The position numbers and the translations under genes are program-made. Below the pieces are notes generated by a model. The model saw nothing but the letters and a program-made list of their open reading frames with translations. It did no database searches and had not been told where the DNA came from. A stretch of 64,000 nt of DNA from Microbacterium oleivorans (GTDB lineage Bacteria > Actinomycetota > Actinomycetes > Actinomycetales > Microbacteriaceae). Each line of letters begins with the position of its first letter. Position 1 is the stretch's first letter. The DNA lies in contig NZ_JAMBOV010000002.1 of the NCBI RefSeq assembly GCF_023715745.1, forward strand, positions 186,001-250,000. The letters run 5' to 3'. This document shows positions 8,237-15,691 of the stretch, one piece after another.

Positions 8237-9619
8237 ATGCACCTTGTCGCCATCGGCGGAAGCGACGCCGGCATCTCCACCGCCCTTCGCGCGCGCGAGC
8301 TCGACCCGTCGGTCGAGGTGACCGTCGTCGTGGCCGACGCCTATCCGAACTTCTCGATCTGCGGCATCCCGTACTACTTCTCGCGCGAGGTGCAGCCGTG
8401 GCAGTCCCTTGCGCACCGCACCCACGCCGATCTCGAGGCGACCGGCATGAACCTGCGGCTCGACACCCGTGCCACCGCGATCGACGTCGACGGTCGCCGG
8501 CTCACGGTGCGCGACGCGTCGGGCGCGGAGTCGACGATTCCCTACGACGCCCTCATGGTGGGTACCGGCGCGTCCCCGTCGACGGCCGGCATTGCCGGAG
8601 CCGATGAGCTCGGTCCTGACGACGGGCTGCACCTGCTGCATTCCATGGGGGACACGTTCGCTCTCGAGCGCTACCTCGACGAGCACGAGCCCCAGTCGGC
8701 GATCATCGTCGGCGCGGGCTACGTCGGACTCGAGATGGCCGAGGCGCTCACCGTCCGCGGGCTCCGTGTCACTCAGCTGCAGCGCGGACCCGAGGTCCTG
8801 TCGACGCTCGACCCCGAGCTCGGCGCGCTCGTGCGCGACGAGCTCACGCGTCACGGCGTCGAGGTACACACCGACACCCGCGTCGAGGCCGTGCGCCGGG
8901 AGGACGGCCGCCTGGCGGTGAGTGGCTCCCGTCGGGGCGCGCCCGTGATGCACTCCGCGGACCTCGTCCTCGTGGTCGTGGGGGTCCGTCCCAACACCGA
9001 CCTGCTGACGGATGCGGGCGCCGCCACCGGTGCGGGCGGCGCGGTCGTCGTCGACGAGCGGATGCGGACCGGTCTGCCGAACGTCTGGGCGGCCGGCGAC
9101 GGAGTCGTGACGCACCACCGGCTCCTCGGCGTGACCTACCTTCCGCTCGGAACCACCTCGCACAAGCAGGGACGCGTCGCGGGCGAGAACGCGATCGGCG
9201 GCGATGCGCAGTTCGCGGGGAGCCTCGGGACCCAGGTCGTCAAGGTCTTCGATCTCGTGGCGGCACGGACGGGACTGCGGGACGTCGAGGCGTCCGCCGC
9301 CGGGTATCAGCCGCTCAGTCACACCGCCGTGGCGGACGATCACAAGCGCTACTACCCGGGGGCCACGCCCATCAGCATCCGCATCACCGGCGATGATCGG
9401 GACGGCCGCCTGCTGGGCGCGCAGCTGGTGGGGACGCGGGGCGCCGAGATCTCGAAGCGCGTCGACACCTACGCGACCGCGCTGCACCACGGCATGGGTA
9501 TTGCGGCGATGAGTGAGCTGGATCTGTCCTACACGCCGCCGCTGGGGTCGCCGTGGGACGCCGTGCAGATGGCGACCCAGGCCTGGGAGAAGCAGGCCCG
9601 CGAGGCGCTCGCCGTCTGA
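8237..9619 (+). CDS. FAD-dependent CoA-disulfide-reductase-like oxidoreductase
   Basis: A 460-residue flavoprotein of the pyridine nucleotide-disulfide reductase family. The FAD-binding start is HLVAIGGSDAGISTAL, and the single redox cysteine is C42 in FSICGIPYYFSRE, as in CoA-disulfide reductases and NADH oxidases. A second Rossmann motif, IIVGAGYVGLEMAEAL, lies at about 156-171, and the FAD-contact motif WAAGDGVVTHH at about 284. The C-terminal third matches the dimerisation domain. An SD-like GAGAGGCAG lies just before ATG 8237. Such reductases are frequent passengers of actinobacterial ars clusters, perhaps supplying thiol reducing power, but the substrate is not determined by sequence. 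Confidence 0.85.
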   Translation: MHLVAIGGSDAGISTALRARELDPSVEVTVVVADAYPNFSICGIPYYFSREVQPWQSLAHRTHADLEATGMNLRLDTRATAIDVDGRRLTVRDASGAESTIPYDALMVGTGASPSTAGIAGADELGPDDGLHLLHSMGDTFALERYLDEHEPQSAIIVGAGYVGLEMAEALTVRGLRVTQLQRGPEVLSTLDPELGALVRDELTRHGVEVHTDTRVEAVRREDGRLAVSGSRRGAPVMHSADLVLVVVGVRPNTDLLTDAGAATGAGGAVVVDERMRTGLPNVWAAGDGVVTHHRLLGVTYLPLGTTSHKQGRVAGENAIGGDAQFAGSLGTQVVKVFDLVAARTGLRDVEASAAGYQPLSHTAVADDHKRYYPGATPISIRITGDDRDGRLLGAQLVGTRGAEISKRVDTYATALHHGMGIAAMSELDLSYTPPLGSPWDAVQMATQAWEKQAREALAV

Positions 9620-9640
9620 CGGGCGCCCCGCGGTGCTGCG

Positions 9641-11047
9641 TCAGTGCGTCGCCGCGCGCCGCCGCTGCGCCGCGTCGACCGCGACGTCGATCACGACGAA
9701 CGCGGCGAGCGTCCAGCCGACGAGGGGCAGCGCGAGGCCGAGGAGCACCCCGCCGACGACGACGGCCGCGACACCCCACCAGGGCGCGCCGTCGAGGACA
9801 CCGCGGCGGGGCGGCATCCCGACCCTCGCGGTCTTCGTCGGGCGGCGCCTCACCCACATCGCGTAGCCGAGCACGACCATGCCGGCGATGCCGACGGCGA
9901 GCAGCAGCATGACGATCTGGTTGGCGAGGCCGAACATCGTGCCCATGTGGATCGAGACGCCCCACGACGCCAGCTTCGCCGGCAGGGAGAAGTCGGCGAA
10001 GTCGACCCGGTCGACCGGCTGGAGCGTCGCACCGTCGATCGCCACGGCGTCGAGGTGCCCGGGGAAGCCGCGGTCGATCTCCTGCACCTTCCAGGCCTGG
10101 TCCGCCGCCGCCGGCGGCGTGATCTGCACGAGTCCGGTGTCGATGTTCACCTGCTGCGCCGCCGCGAGCACGTCGTCGAACAGCGCCGAGTCCACCGCAA
10201 GAGCAGCGGATGCCGCGCCGTGACCCGCGTGCTCGTCCTGCGCGGTCTCGGCACCGAGGCTGGTCGACACCGCGGGCGTCCCCCAGTCGAGTGCCGCGCG
10301 CAGGTCGGTCACGTTCTGCCCGCCGTAGGTCGACCAGGTGATGCCCGTCGCCGAGAGGAACACCGCACCGAGCGCGACCCAGATCCCGACTGAGGTGTGC
10401 CAGCTGAACAGGCGGCGGTACCCGGTGAGCTTCCGCGACGGCCGCACGAAGTCCTTCTTCGCCCGGGCCTTCCGGATGCGCATCACCCAGAGGATGACGC
10501 CCGCCACGACGACGATCCCGAGCCACGACGCCGCGAGCTCGCTGTACAGACGACCCGGCTCGCCGAGTCCGAGGTTGCGGTGGAACGTGCTGATCGCGGT
10601 GCGCAACGGGAGCGATCCGCTCGTGCCGTAGACGGTCTCGTCGCCGCGGATCTCGCCCGTGCCCGGGTCGACGAACACGGCGCGCGACTCGCTCGCGCCG
10701 AGCCCGTCCTGCGCGAACATCACCCGGGTCGTGTCGCCCGGTTCCGGGGCGGGACGGACGGCCGACAGCGTCGCCGCGTCGCCGACGTGCGCCTCGGCGA
10801 TCTCGACCTGCTCGCCGAGCGTGAGCTGCGTGTCGGTCACCGGTGCGTGCAGCTGGCGCCCGTAGACGGCCTGCTCGATCGTCGGCGCGATCGCATAGAG
10901 CGCGCCGCTGAGGGCGGCGACGAGGATGAACGGACCGACGAGGATGCCGGCGTAGAAGTGCAGGCGTACGAGCAGCGCGCCGAACCAGCCGGGGCGGGAC
11001 GCGGGTCGGGGAGGGGAGGGCGGAGGGGCGGGAAGGGTGGCGGTCAT
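9641..11047 (-). CDS. PepSY-domain membrane protein
   Basis: A 468-residue protein of the PepSY-associated TM (PiuB/iron-uptake) family. The first membrane segment includes LHFYAGILVGPFILVAALSG (about 29-48). A PepSY-type extracytoplasmic region follows, with a second membrane segment near 165-190 (WLGIVVVAGVILWVMRI) and the signature RRLFSWHTSVGIWVALG. A second extracytoplasmic block contains a DEHAGHG histidine patch, and the C-terminus has further helices (GTMFGLANQIVMLLLAVG, GWTLAAFVVIDVAV). Conserved membrane histidines suggest heme or metal handling, as proposed for the family. ATG 11047 is chosen because the family begins about 25 residues before the first helix; the frame remains open upstream but is low-complexity. 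It converges with the flavoprotein gene. Confidence 0.85.
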   Translation of the reverse strand: MTATLPAPPPSPPRPASRPGWFGALLVRLHFYAGILVGPFILVAALSGALYAIAPTIEQAVYGRQLHAPVTDTQLTLGEQVEIAEAHVGDAATLSAVRPAPEPGDTTRVMFAQDGLGASESRAVFVDPGTGEIRGDETVYGTSGSLPLRTAISTFHRNLGLGEPGRLYSELAASWLGIVVVAGVILWVMRIRKARAKKDFVRPSRKLTGYRRLFSWHTSVGIWVALGAVFLSATGITWSTYGGQNVTDLRAALDWGTPAVSTSLGAETAQDEHAGHGAASAALAVDSALFDDVLAAAQQVNIDTGLVQITPPAAADQAWKVQEIDRGFPGHLDAVAIDGATLQPVDRVDFADFSLPAKLASWGVSIHMGTMFGLANQIVMLLLAVGIAGMVVLGYAMWVRRRPTKTARVGMPPRRGVLDGAPWWGVAAVVVGGVLLGLALPLVGWTLAAFVVIDVAVDAAQRRRAATH

Positions 11048-11153
11048 GATCGCTTTCAGGACGAAGAAGGATGCCGAGGCGGCAGGAGGGCGCGCCGAGG
11101 GACGGCGCGGCGCGCCGCAGCATCCGTCGTCGAGAGCGTGGAGGCGGCGCGTG

Positions 11154-11789
11154 TCAGATCGTCCGCGCGCGCGGGGGTCCGCGTCGGGCGGGGACCCGGA
11201 GCAGGACCGAGCGCAGCACCGGCGCGACGCGGGGCGCTGCGGGAACGGCGGGCCGGTCGACGGCGCCGAGGACGAGGACGGCCGCGAGGATGCGGCGGCG
11301 CGCCCAGCGGGCGATGTCAGCGGCGACGTCGAGCAGGCGCCGGGAGGCGTGCTCGCCGCGGTGCAGCACGGCGACGGTGACGAGGGCGGCGACGCCGTGC
11401 ATGGCCCACATGAGCGGAGTGGCGGGCATGGTCGCGGTGCTGGCCGCGGCATCCGTCATCGGCAGCAGGTGATGCGCGTGCGCCGCGCCCGACGGGGTCA
11501 CGGCGCCGAGGACGAACAGGGTGTGGAACAGCACCTGGCTCGCCGCGACCGCGAGGGCGAGTCGGATGAGCGACAGCCGGCGCCCGGCGAGGGCGGTGCA
11601 GACGGCGATCGAGAGGACGAGCGGAACCGTGATGCCGAGCCATCCCGGCATCTGCCCGCCGGCCGCGACGTGCGAGAGGAGCGCCGCCCAGGTGGCCACG
11701 GATGCCGCGACTCCGCCGCGCGCGACGCGGGAGAGACGGGACGGGCGCACGGGTCCATCATCGCAGGAGTGTTCCCGTCGGGATTGCAA
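11154..11789 (-). CDS. Small polytopic membrane protein, unknown function
   Basis: Up to 211 residues with about four or five hydrophobic segments (near 28-45, 48-66, 74-96, 126-145 and 165-178). A His/Met-rich loop (AHAHHLLPMTD, TMPATPLMW) lies between the third and fourth. I do not recognise a named family. Genes of this kind often sit beside PepSY proteins in actinobacterial copper or iron gene sets, and the His/Met loop would fit metal contact, but that is inference. The start is uncertain: the first ATG is at 11789, and a GTG about 13 codons in is equally possible. The PepSY gene begins about 106 bases downstream on the same strand, so they may form one transcript. Confidence 0.6.
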   Translation of the reverse strand: MQSRREHSCDDGPVRPSRLSRVARGGVAASVATWAALLSHVAAGGQMPGWLGITVPLVLSIAVCTALAGRRLSLIRLALAVAASQVLFHTLFVLGAVTPSGAAHAHHLLPMTDAAASTATMPATPLMWAMHGVAALVTVAVLHRGEHASRRLLDVAADIARWARRRILAAVLVLGAVDRPAVPAAPRVAPVLRSVLLRVPARRGPPRARTI

Positions 11790-11852
11790 CCCCTGGGATC
11801 ACCTCGGTCAGCGCACGTAGCGTGAGGGGACGCTCAACGGTCGGAGGCCACC

Positions 11853-12137
11853 ATGTCGAACCAGGCACAACGGAACGCAGCGATGCAGCGCAAGCAGATG
11901 GGCTCGGGTGCGTTCATCGCGATCTTCATCAGCCTCGTGTTCCTCGTCGTGGCGGCGGGCTTCGCGATCCTCGGGGTGCTGTTCATCACCAACCCGATGC
12001 CGGTGATCGTGCTGGGCGTGCTGATGCTGATCGGAGCCGTCGTCCTGCTCGCCACGAGCGGTGCCTGCATCGTCGCAAGTGTGCAGGCGATCGCGCGTCC
12101 CGCGAAGGCGAAGGCGCGCGTCGACCGCATGGCGTGA
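11853..12137 (+). CDS. Small two-helix membrane protein, unknown function
   Basis: A 94-residue protein with a basic, Gln-rich N-terminus (MSNQAQRNAAMQRKQMGSG). Two hydrophobic helices follow at about 20-48 and 52-80, then a basic tail (ARPAKAKARVDRMA). GGAGG precedes ATG 11853 at a normal SD distance. Codon usage matches the neighbours. No functional motif is visible. Confidence 0.65.
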   Translation: MSNQAQRNAAMQRKQMGSGAFIAIFISLVFLVVAAGFAILGVLFITNPMPVIVLGVLMLIGAVVLLATSGACIVASVQAIARPAKAKARVDRMA

Positions 12138-12156
12138 CGCCGCGCGCCCGAACGCA

Positions 12157-12190
12157 CGAGAGCCCCGAACCGACCGGTCCGGGGCTCTCG
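12157..12190. terminator. Bidirectional hairpin terminator
   Basis: A perfect 11-bp stem, CGAGAGCCCCG (12157-12167) with CGGGGCTCTCG (12180-12190), around a 12-base loop. It lies between the convergent small membrane protein gene and the HesB-like gene. There is no strong T tract on either side, as is common for actinobacterial hairpins. Confidence 0.65.
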
Positions 12191-12203
12191 GGAAATCTGG
12201 GGG

Positions 12204-12485
12204 TCAGACGGCCTGCGCGAGGGCGAAGCCGACCGAGCCGTCCTCTTCGAGACGGGCGTCGAGGATGCGGTCGTCGAGCGTAACGCTGGCGGCCTGGTCG
12301 ACGAACACTCGCGCGCCGTCGCTCTCGACGATCGTGTCGCCCTCGACGGGCGCGGGTGCGAGGGTGAGGGCGTACCCGTTCTGCGGGTCTGCGGCCTCGG
12401 CGATACGGAGTCCCCCGGTCTCGGTGGGGATCTGCGAGGCGAGGCTCTTGACGGCGGTGCTGGCGTTCTCGGTGAGAGTGAGCAT
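12204..12485 (-). CDS. HesB/IscA-like protein lacking cluster cysteines
   Basis: A 93-residue protein resembling the A-type Fe-S carrier fold: it opens MLTLTENASTAVKSLA, has a central GGLRIAE strand and ends with VFVDQAASVTLDDRILDA before a short tail. A-type carriers use three cysteines, one after the first helix and a CGCG pair near the C-terminus. Here those places read ETGGLRI and EEDGSVGFAL and the protein has no cysteine, so it cannot ligate a cluster in the usual way. Cysteine-free HesB-like proteins occur in actinobacteria with unknown role. ATG 12485 is preceded by GAAGGGAG at SD spacing; the open frame extends further but without an SD. Confidence 0.75.
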   Translation of the reverse strand: MLTLTENASTAVKSLASQIPTETGGLRIAEAADPQNGYALTLAPAPVEGDTIVESDGARVFVDQAASVTLDDRILDARLEEDGSVGFALAQAV

Positions 12486-12676
12486 GATGCTCCCTTCCGT
12501 GGATTGCGTGCGTGAGCGGGCCACGATTCCGAGAATCGGGCAGTGACGCAACCGCTGACACACCTTGCCGCGGCACTCACACGGTTTACGGAGGTTCGCC
12601 GGGATCATCCGCTCGGCGTACGCGGATCATCACGCGGGCCGATTCCGCGCCGCGGCGCAGCGGCTTGGCTGGAGTC

Positions 12677-13141
12677 ATGTCCCACAACACCGCATCCGCG
12701 TCGTCCCGTCGACTTCGTCTCGCCGCTGCCGCCGGCCTCGTCGCCCCCCTTCTCGCCCTCACCCTCGCCGCGTGCAACCCGATGGATGTGCTCGAGAAGG
12801 TGCACTCCGAGGAGTTCGGCAGTCGCGCCGACGCCGATAAGGGCTGGGTCGGTGTCGCCATGCCCGCGTGGATCCCGGCGGATGCCACCAAGATCAAGAA
12901 CACCGCGACGAACAACGAGACCAACTCCGTCATCGCCGTCGAGGGCGGCAGCGCTCCGGAGGGATGCGAGAAGAAGGAGCGCCTGGCGCTGCCGTTTGAT
13001 GACCGCTACGGCGAGCTCGGCGAGCCGCTTCCGACGACCGTGTTCGCGTGCGAGCCGTACGAGGTCGTGCAGACAGAGACCGGCTGGCTCGGCTGGTTCA
13101 ACGCGCGCGAGGAGAACCAGACCCCCGACGACCTCCGGTGA
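12677..13141 (+). CDS. Small secreted lipoprotein, unknown function
   Basis: A 154-residue protein with a lipoprotein signal peptide: a basic start (SSRRLRLAAAAG), a hydrophobic core and the lipobox LTLAAC, with C33 as the lipidated residue. The mature part has two further cysteines (PEGCEKKE and VFACEPYE) that could form a disulfide. It ends with a Trp-rich stretch (TGWLGWFNA). No known family is recognised. ATG 12677 is the start that gives a proper signal peptide. It is divergent from the HesB-like gene across about 190 bp and convergent with the XRE-cupin gene, from which its stop is 12 bases away. Confidence 0.75.
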   Translation: MSHNTASASSRRLRLAAAAGLVAPLLALTLAACNPMDVLEKVHSEEFGSRADADKGWVGVAMPAWIPADATKIKNTATNNETNSVIAVEGGSAPEGCEKKERLALPFDDRYGELGEPLPTTVFACEPYEVVQTETGWLGWFNAREENQTPDDLR

Positions 13142-13153
13142 GGGCGGATGCCG

Positions 13154-13750
13154 CTAGCTCGACCGGCGGCGCAGGTTGAACCACACGGCGCGGACGGTCT
13201 CGTCGCCCTCGTTGCTAATGAGGTGATTCCGCTGCGCGACGTAGTGCACGGCGTCGCCCGGGCCGACCTGATGCTTCTCGTCGTCGAGGGCCACGGTCAG
13301 CGTGCCGTCGACGACGAGGCCGAACTCGTACCCCCGGTGGTGGGAGGGCTGCCGGTTGTGGGTGTCGCCCGGCTCGTAGGTGTCGACGTACATCTCCACG
13401 CCGAGTTCGAGATTGTCGACCGCGAGCCGTCGCGTGGCGCCACCCGCCGTCTCCCACTCGGTCTGCTGGTCGAGGGGCACGACCGGGCTCTCGGTGGTCA
13501 TACCGACGACGAACAGCGACGCCAGGGGTACCTCGAGCGCTTCGGCGAGCGCGTGCAGTGTCGTCAACGACGGCGCGGTCTGGCCGCGCTCGACCGTGCT
13601 GATCATCGACACGCTCAGCTCCGTCATCGCGGCGAGCTCGACGATCGTGAGCTGCCGCTCTCGTCGCAGGCTGCGTACCCGCGATCCGATCACCGCGAGG
13701 GTGGATTCGAGATCGCGCGTGGTGGGGGCGAGAGCGAGCTGATCCGTCAT
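13154..13750 (-). CDS. XRE-cupin transcriptional regulator
   Basis: A 198-residue regulator. An XRE helix-turn-helix lies at about 20-75 (VRSLRRERQLTIVELAAMTE, SVSMISTVERGQTAPS), and a C-terminal cupin at about 110-190 (YEPGDTHNRQPSHHRGYEFG, LDDEKHQVGPGDAVHYVA). Regulators of this type (PuuR-like) sense small amines, amino acids or related metabolites through the cupin. It overlaps the hydrolase gene by four bases (ATGA), so the two form an operon, and it sits across a divergent promoter from an ABC importer. It is therefore the likely repressor of both transcripts, with the imported compound or its product as effector (inferred). Confidence 0.88.
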   Translation of the reverse strand: MTDQLALAPTTRDLESTLAVIGSRVRSLRRERQLTIVELAAMTELSVSMISTVERGQTAPSLTTLHALAEALEVPLASLFVVGMTTESPVVPLDQQTEWETAGGATRRLAVDNLELGVEMYVDTYEPGDTHNRQPSHHRGYEFGLVVDGTLTVALDDEKHQVGPGDAVHYVAQRNHLISNEGDETVRAVWFNLRRRSS

Positions 13751-14439
13751 GCGACCACGGCGCTGCGCGCCGCCCACGCCGCGGTGAGCTCGGCGGCATC
13801 CATCACGACACCCAGGTGGAGCGAAATGATGTCCATCGCGGCCTTCTCCATCTCCTCGTCGAGCCCGGCGGACGCGTCGGGCAGCGCGATCACACGATAG
13901 TCGAGGTTCTGTGCGTCGAACGCGGTGTTCAGGACGCAGCAGTGCGAGAGCACGCCGTTGAGGACGATGGTCCGCACGCCCATCTGCCGCAGCAGGAAGT
14001 CGAGGTCGGTGGGGTAGAACGCCGAGAAGCGCTTCTTCGTCGTGACGAGCTCGTCGCCGGGCTCGATGCGCGTCGAGAAGCGGGCCCACCGGGAGCCTTC
14101 GATCGCGTGCTCGGCGACGTTCACGGGCGGGTTGTCGCGCTCGGCGACGATGGCGCGCCAGGCCGAGGGGATGCCCTCGTCCACACCGGAGGGCCGCATG
14201 CTCGATCGCACGTGGATGATCGGGATGCCGAGAGCGCGCGCCTCGTCGTGGAAGGCGTCGACGGCGTCGATGATCGCTCGGCCGCGCGGTGAGGGGGCGG
14301 GTGTCATCGGGTCGTCCGCCAGGTGCCCCTCGTGCATGTCGATCGAGACGACCGCCGTCCGGCGCGGATCCAGGTACTCCTGGAAGAACGGGTTCTCGGG
14401 GAAGTCCTTGCGCTGGCCGCGGACGTAGTAGGTCGTCAT
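13747..14439 (-). CDS. Isochorismatase-family cysteine hydrolase
   Basis: A 230-residue cysteine hydrolase. The expected triad is visible: D34 in VVSIDMHEGH, a lysine at K135/K136 in VTTKKRFSAFYPTDL, and the nucleophile C168 in GVLSHCCVLNTAFDA. Members hydrolyse isochorismate, nicotinamide, N-carbamoyl compounds, ureidoacrylate or related amides. Its pairing with an XRE-cupin regulator and a polyamine-type ABC importer suggests an imported amide or carbamoyl compound as substrate, but sequence alone does not decide. An SD-like GGAG precedes the ATG at 14439. Confidence 0.85.
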   Translation of the reverse strand: MTTYYVRGQRKDFPENPFFQEYLDPRRTAVVSIDMHEGHLADDPMTPAPSPRGRAIIDAVDAFHDEARALGIPIIHVRSSMRPSGVDEGIPSAWRAIVAERDNPPVNVAEHAIEGSRWARFSTRIEPGDELVTTKKRFSAFYPTDLDFLLRQMGVRTIVLNGVLSHCCVLNTAFDAQNLDYRVIALPDASAGLDEEMEKAAMDIISLHLGVVMDAAELTAAWAARSAVVA

Positions 14440-14515
14440 TGTGCTCCGATCTCGATGGGGCGGTCCTCCGATGATGCCACCGCGGGGCAGGCCAATTTCA
14501 CTCCAGGTGGAATCC

Positions 14516-14547
14516 GTTACAACCGGATCCGCTGTTTGTTACACCGG
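14516..14547. promoter_or_regulatory. GTTACA direct repeats in the divergent hydrolase/ABC promoter region
   Basis: GTTACAACCGG (14516-14526) and GTTACACCGG (14538-14547) start 22 bp apart, two helical turns, in the 166-bp gap between the hydrolase and the substrate-binding protein genes. Spacing and position suggest two half-sites for the XRE-cupin regulator. No second copy was found in the window. Confidence 0.4.
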
Positions 14548-14605
14548 CGACACATTGCGCTCCTACCTTGGCCGTCAATCCCACCCCTCCGACGATCGGA
14601 TCGCC

Positions 14606-15691
14606 ATGAGTCGCCCGTACTCCCCGCGTCGCACCACCCTCACCCTGCTCGCCGCCGGCTCCGCTCTGGCCTTGGCCGGCTGCTCCGCTCCCGAAGGCGC
14701 ACCCGTCGCCGACGGCACGACCTCCGCGTCCAGCGGCGACGAGCTCGTCGTCTCGGTGTGGGGCGGTCTCTACGAAGAGACCATCACGACCGCCATCGCC
14801 GACGAGTTCACCGAGAAGACCGGTGCGAAGCTCGTCTTCGACACGGGCAGCTCGACCGACCGTGTCAACAAGGTGATCAGTCAGGGGTCCGGTTCGGGCG
14901 TCGACGTCATGATCAACAACGGCGAACTGACCTCGACCGCCGAGACGGCGGGAGTCCTCGCACCCCTCGCCGCCGACGCCGTGCCCGCCCTCGCCGACGT
15001 CGCCGACTGGGCGGTGCAGGGCGACTACGGCGTGGCCTTCGGGGCGTACGCCATGGGCATCGCCTACGTGAACGGCGCGGTCGACACTCCGCCGACGTCG
15101 TGGGCGGACCTCTGGTCGGACGAGTACGCCGGCAAGATCGCCGTCCCCGGCGCCGCGCACGGACACATGCCGCAGTTCGCGACGATCGCCGCCGAACTGA
15201 ACGGCGGCGGCATGGATGACCTCGACCCCGGCATCGAGGCGCTCGCGCAGCTCGAGCCGGCGACGACCTCGATGTTCTACACGGATTGGGCACCGCTGGC
15301 CGCATCCGGAGAGGTCTCGGTCGCCGTCGAGTACTCGATGTACGCGAACCTCATGAATTCGACCGGCGACTACGACGTGACCTTCGTCTACCCGGAAGAG
15401 GGTGCCATCGGATCGCTCTCGGTCATGTCGATGGTCGACGGCGGTGACGCGGAGCTCGCCTCCGCGTTCATCGAGCTCATGCTCGAGCCCGAGAACCAGG
15501 CGGAGCTGTCGGAAGCGCTGTTCCACACCCCGGCGAACACCGCCGTCGAGGTGCCCGAGTCGGTCGCCGACACAGTCCCCGCCCAGGACGAACTCGGCGA
15601 AGAGGTCCGCTTCTTCGATGACGCCGCGCTCGCCGAGCTCCGCCCCGGACTCACGCAGCTGATCACCACCCGGGTGGTGCCGGAGTGGTGA
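14606..15691 (+). CDS. ABC importer substrate-binding lipoprotein (PotD/iron-type)
   Basis: A 361-residue extracytoplasmic binding protein. The signal peptide has RR near residue 8 and the lipobox LAGC (C26). The mature part starts with the family pattern LVVSVWGGLYEETITTAIADE and has two Rossmann-like lobes, with the conserved PPTSWADLWSDEYAGKIAVP in the middle. This fits the PotD/AfuA class (spermidine/putrescine, ferric ion, or 2-aminoethylphosphonate). Ligand cannot be read with confidence; the absence of an obvious paired-tyrosine iron motif and the nearby amidase favour an amine or organic ligand. Its stop overlaps the permease start. The operon continues through permease, ATPase and MFS genes. 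Confidence 0.85.
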   Translation: MSRPYSPRRTTLTLLAAGSALALAGCSAPEGAPVADGTTSASSGDELVVSVWGGLYEETITTAIADEFTEKTGAKLVFDTGSSTDRVNKVISQGSGSGVDVMINNGELTSTAETAGVLAPLAADAVPALADVADWAVQGDYGVAFGAYAMGIAYVNGAVDTPPTSWADLWSDEYAGKIAVPGAAHGHMPQFATIAAELNGGGMDDLDPGIEALAQLEPATTSMFYTDWAPLAASGEVSVAVEYSMYANLMNSTGDYDVTFVYPEEGAIGSLSVMSMVDGGDAELASAFIELMLEPENQAELSEALFHTPANTAVEVPESVADTVPAQDELGEEVRFFDDAALAELRPGLTQLITTRVVPEW

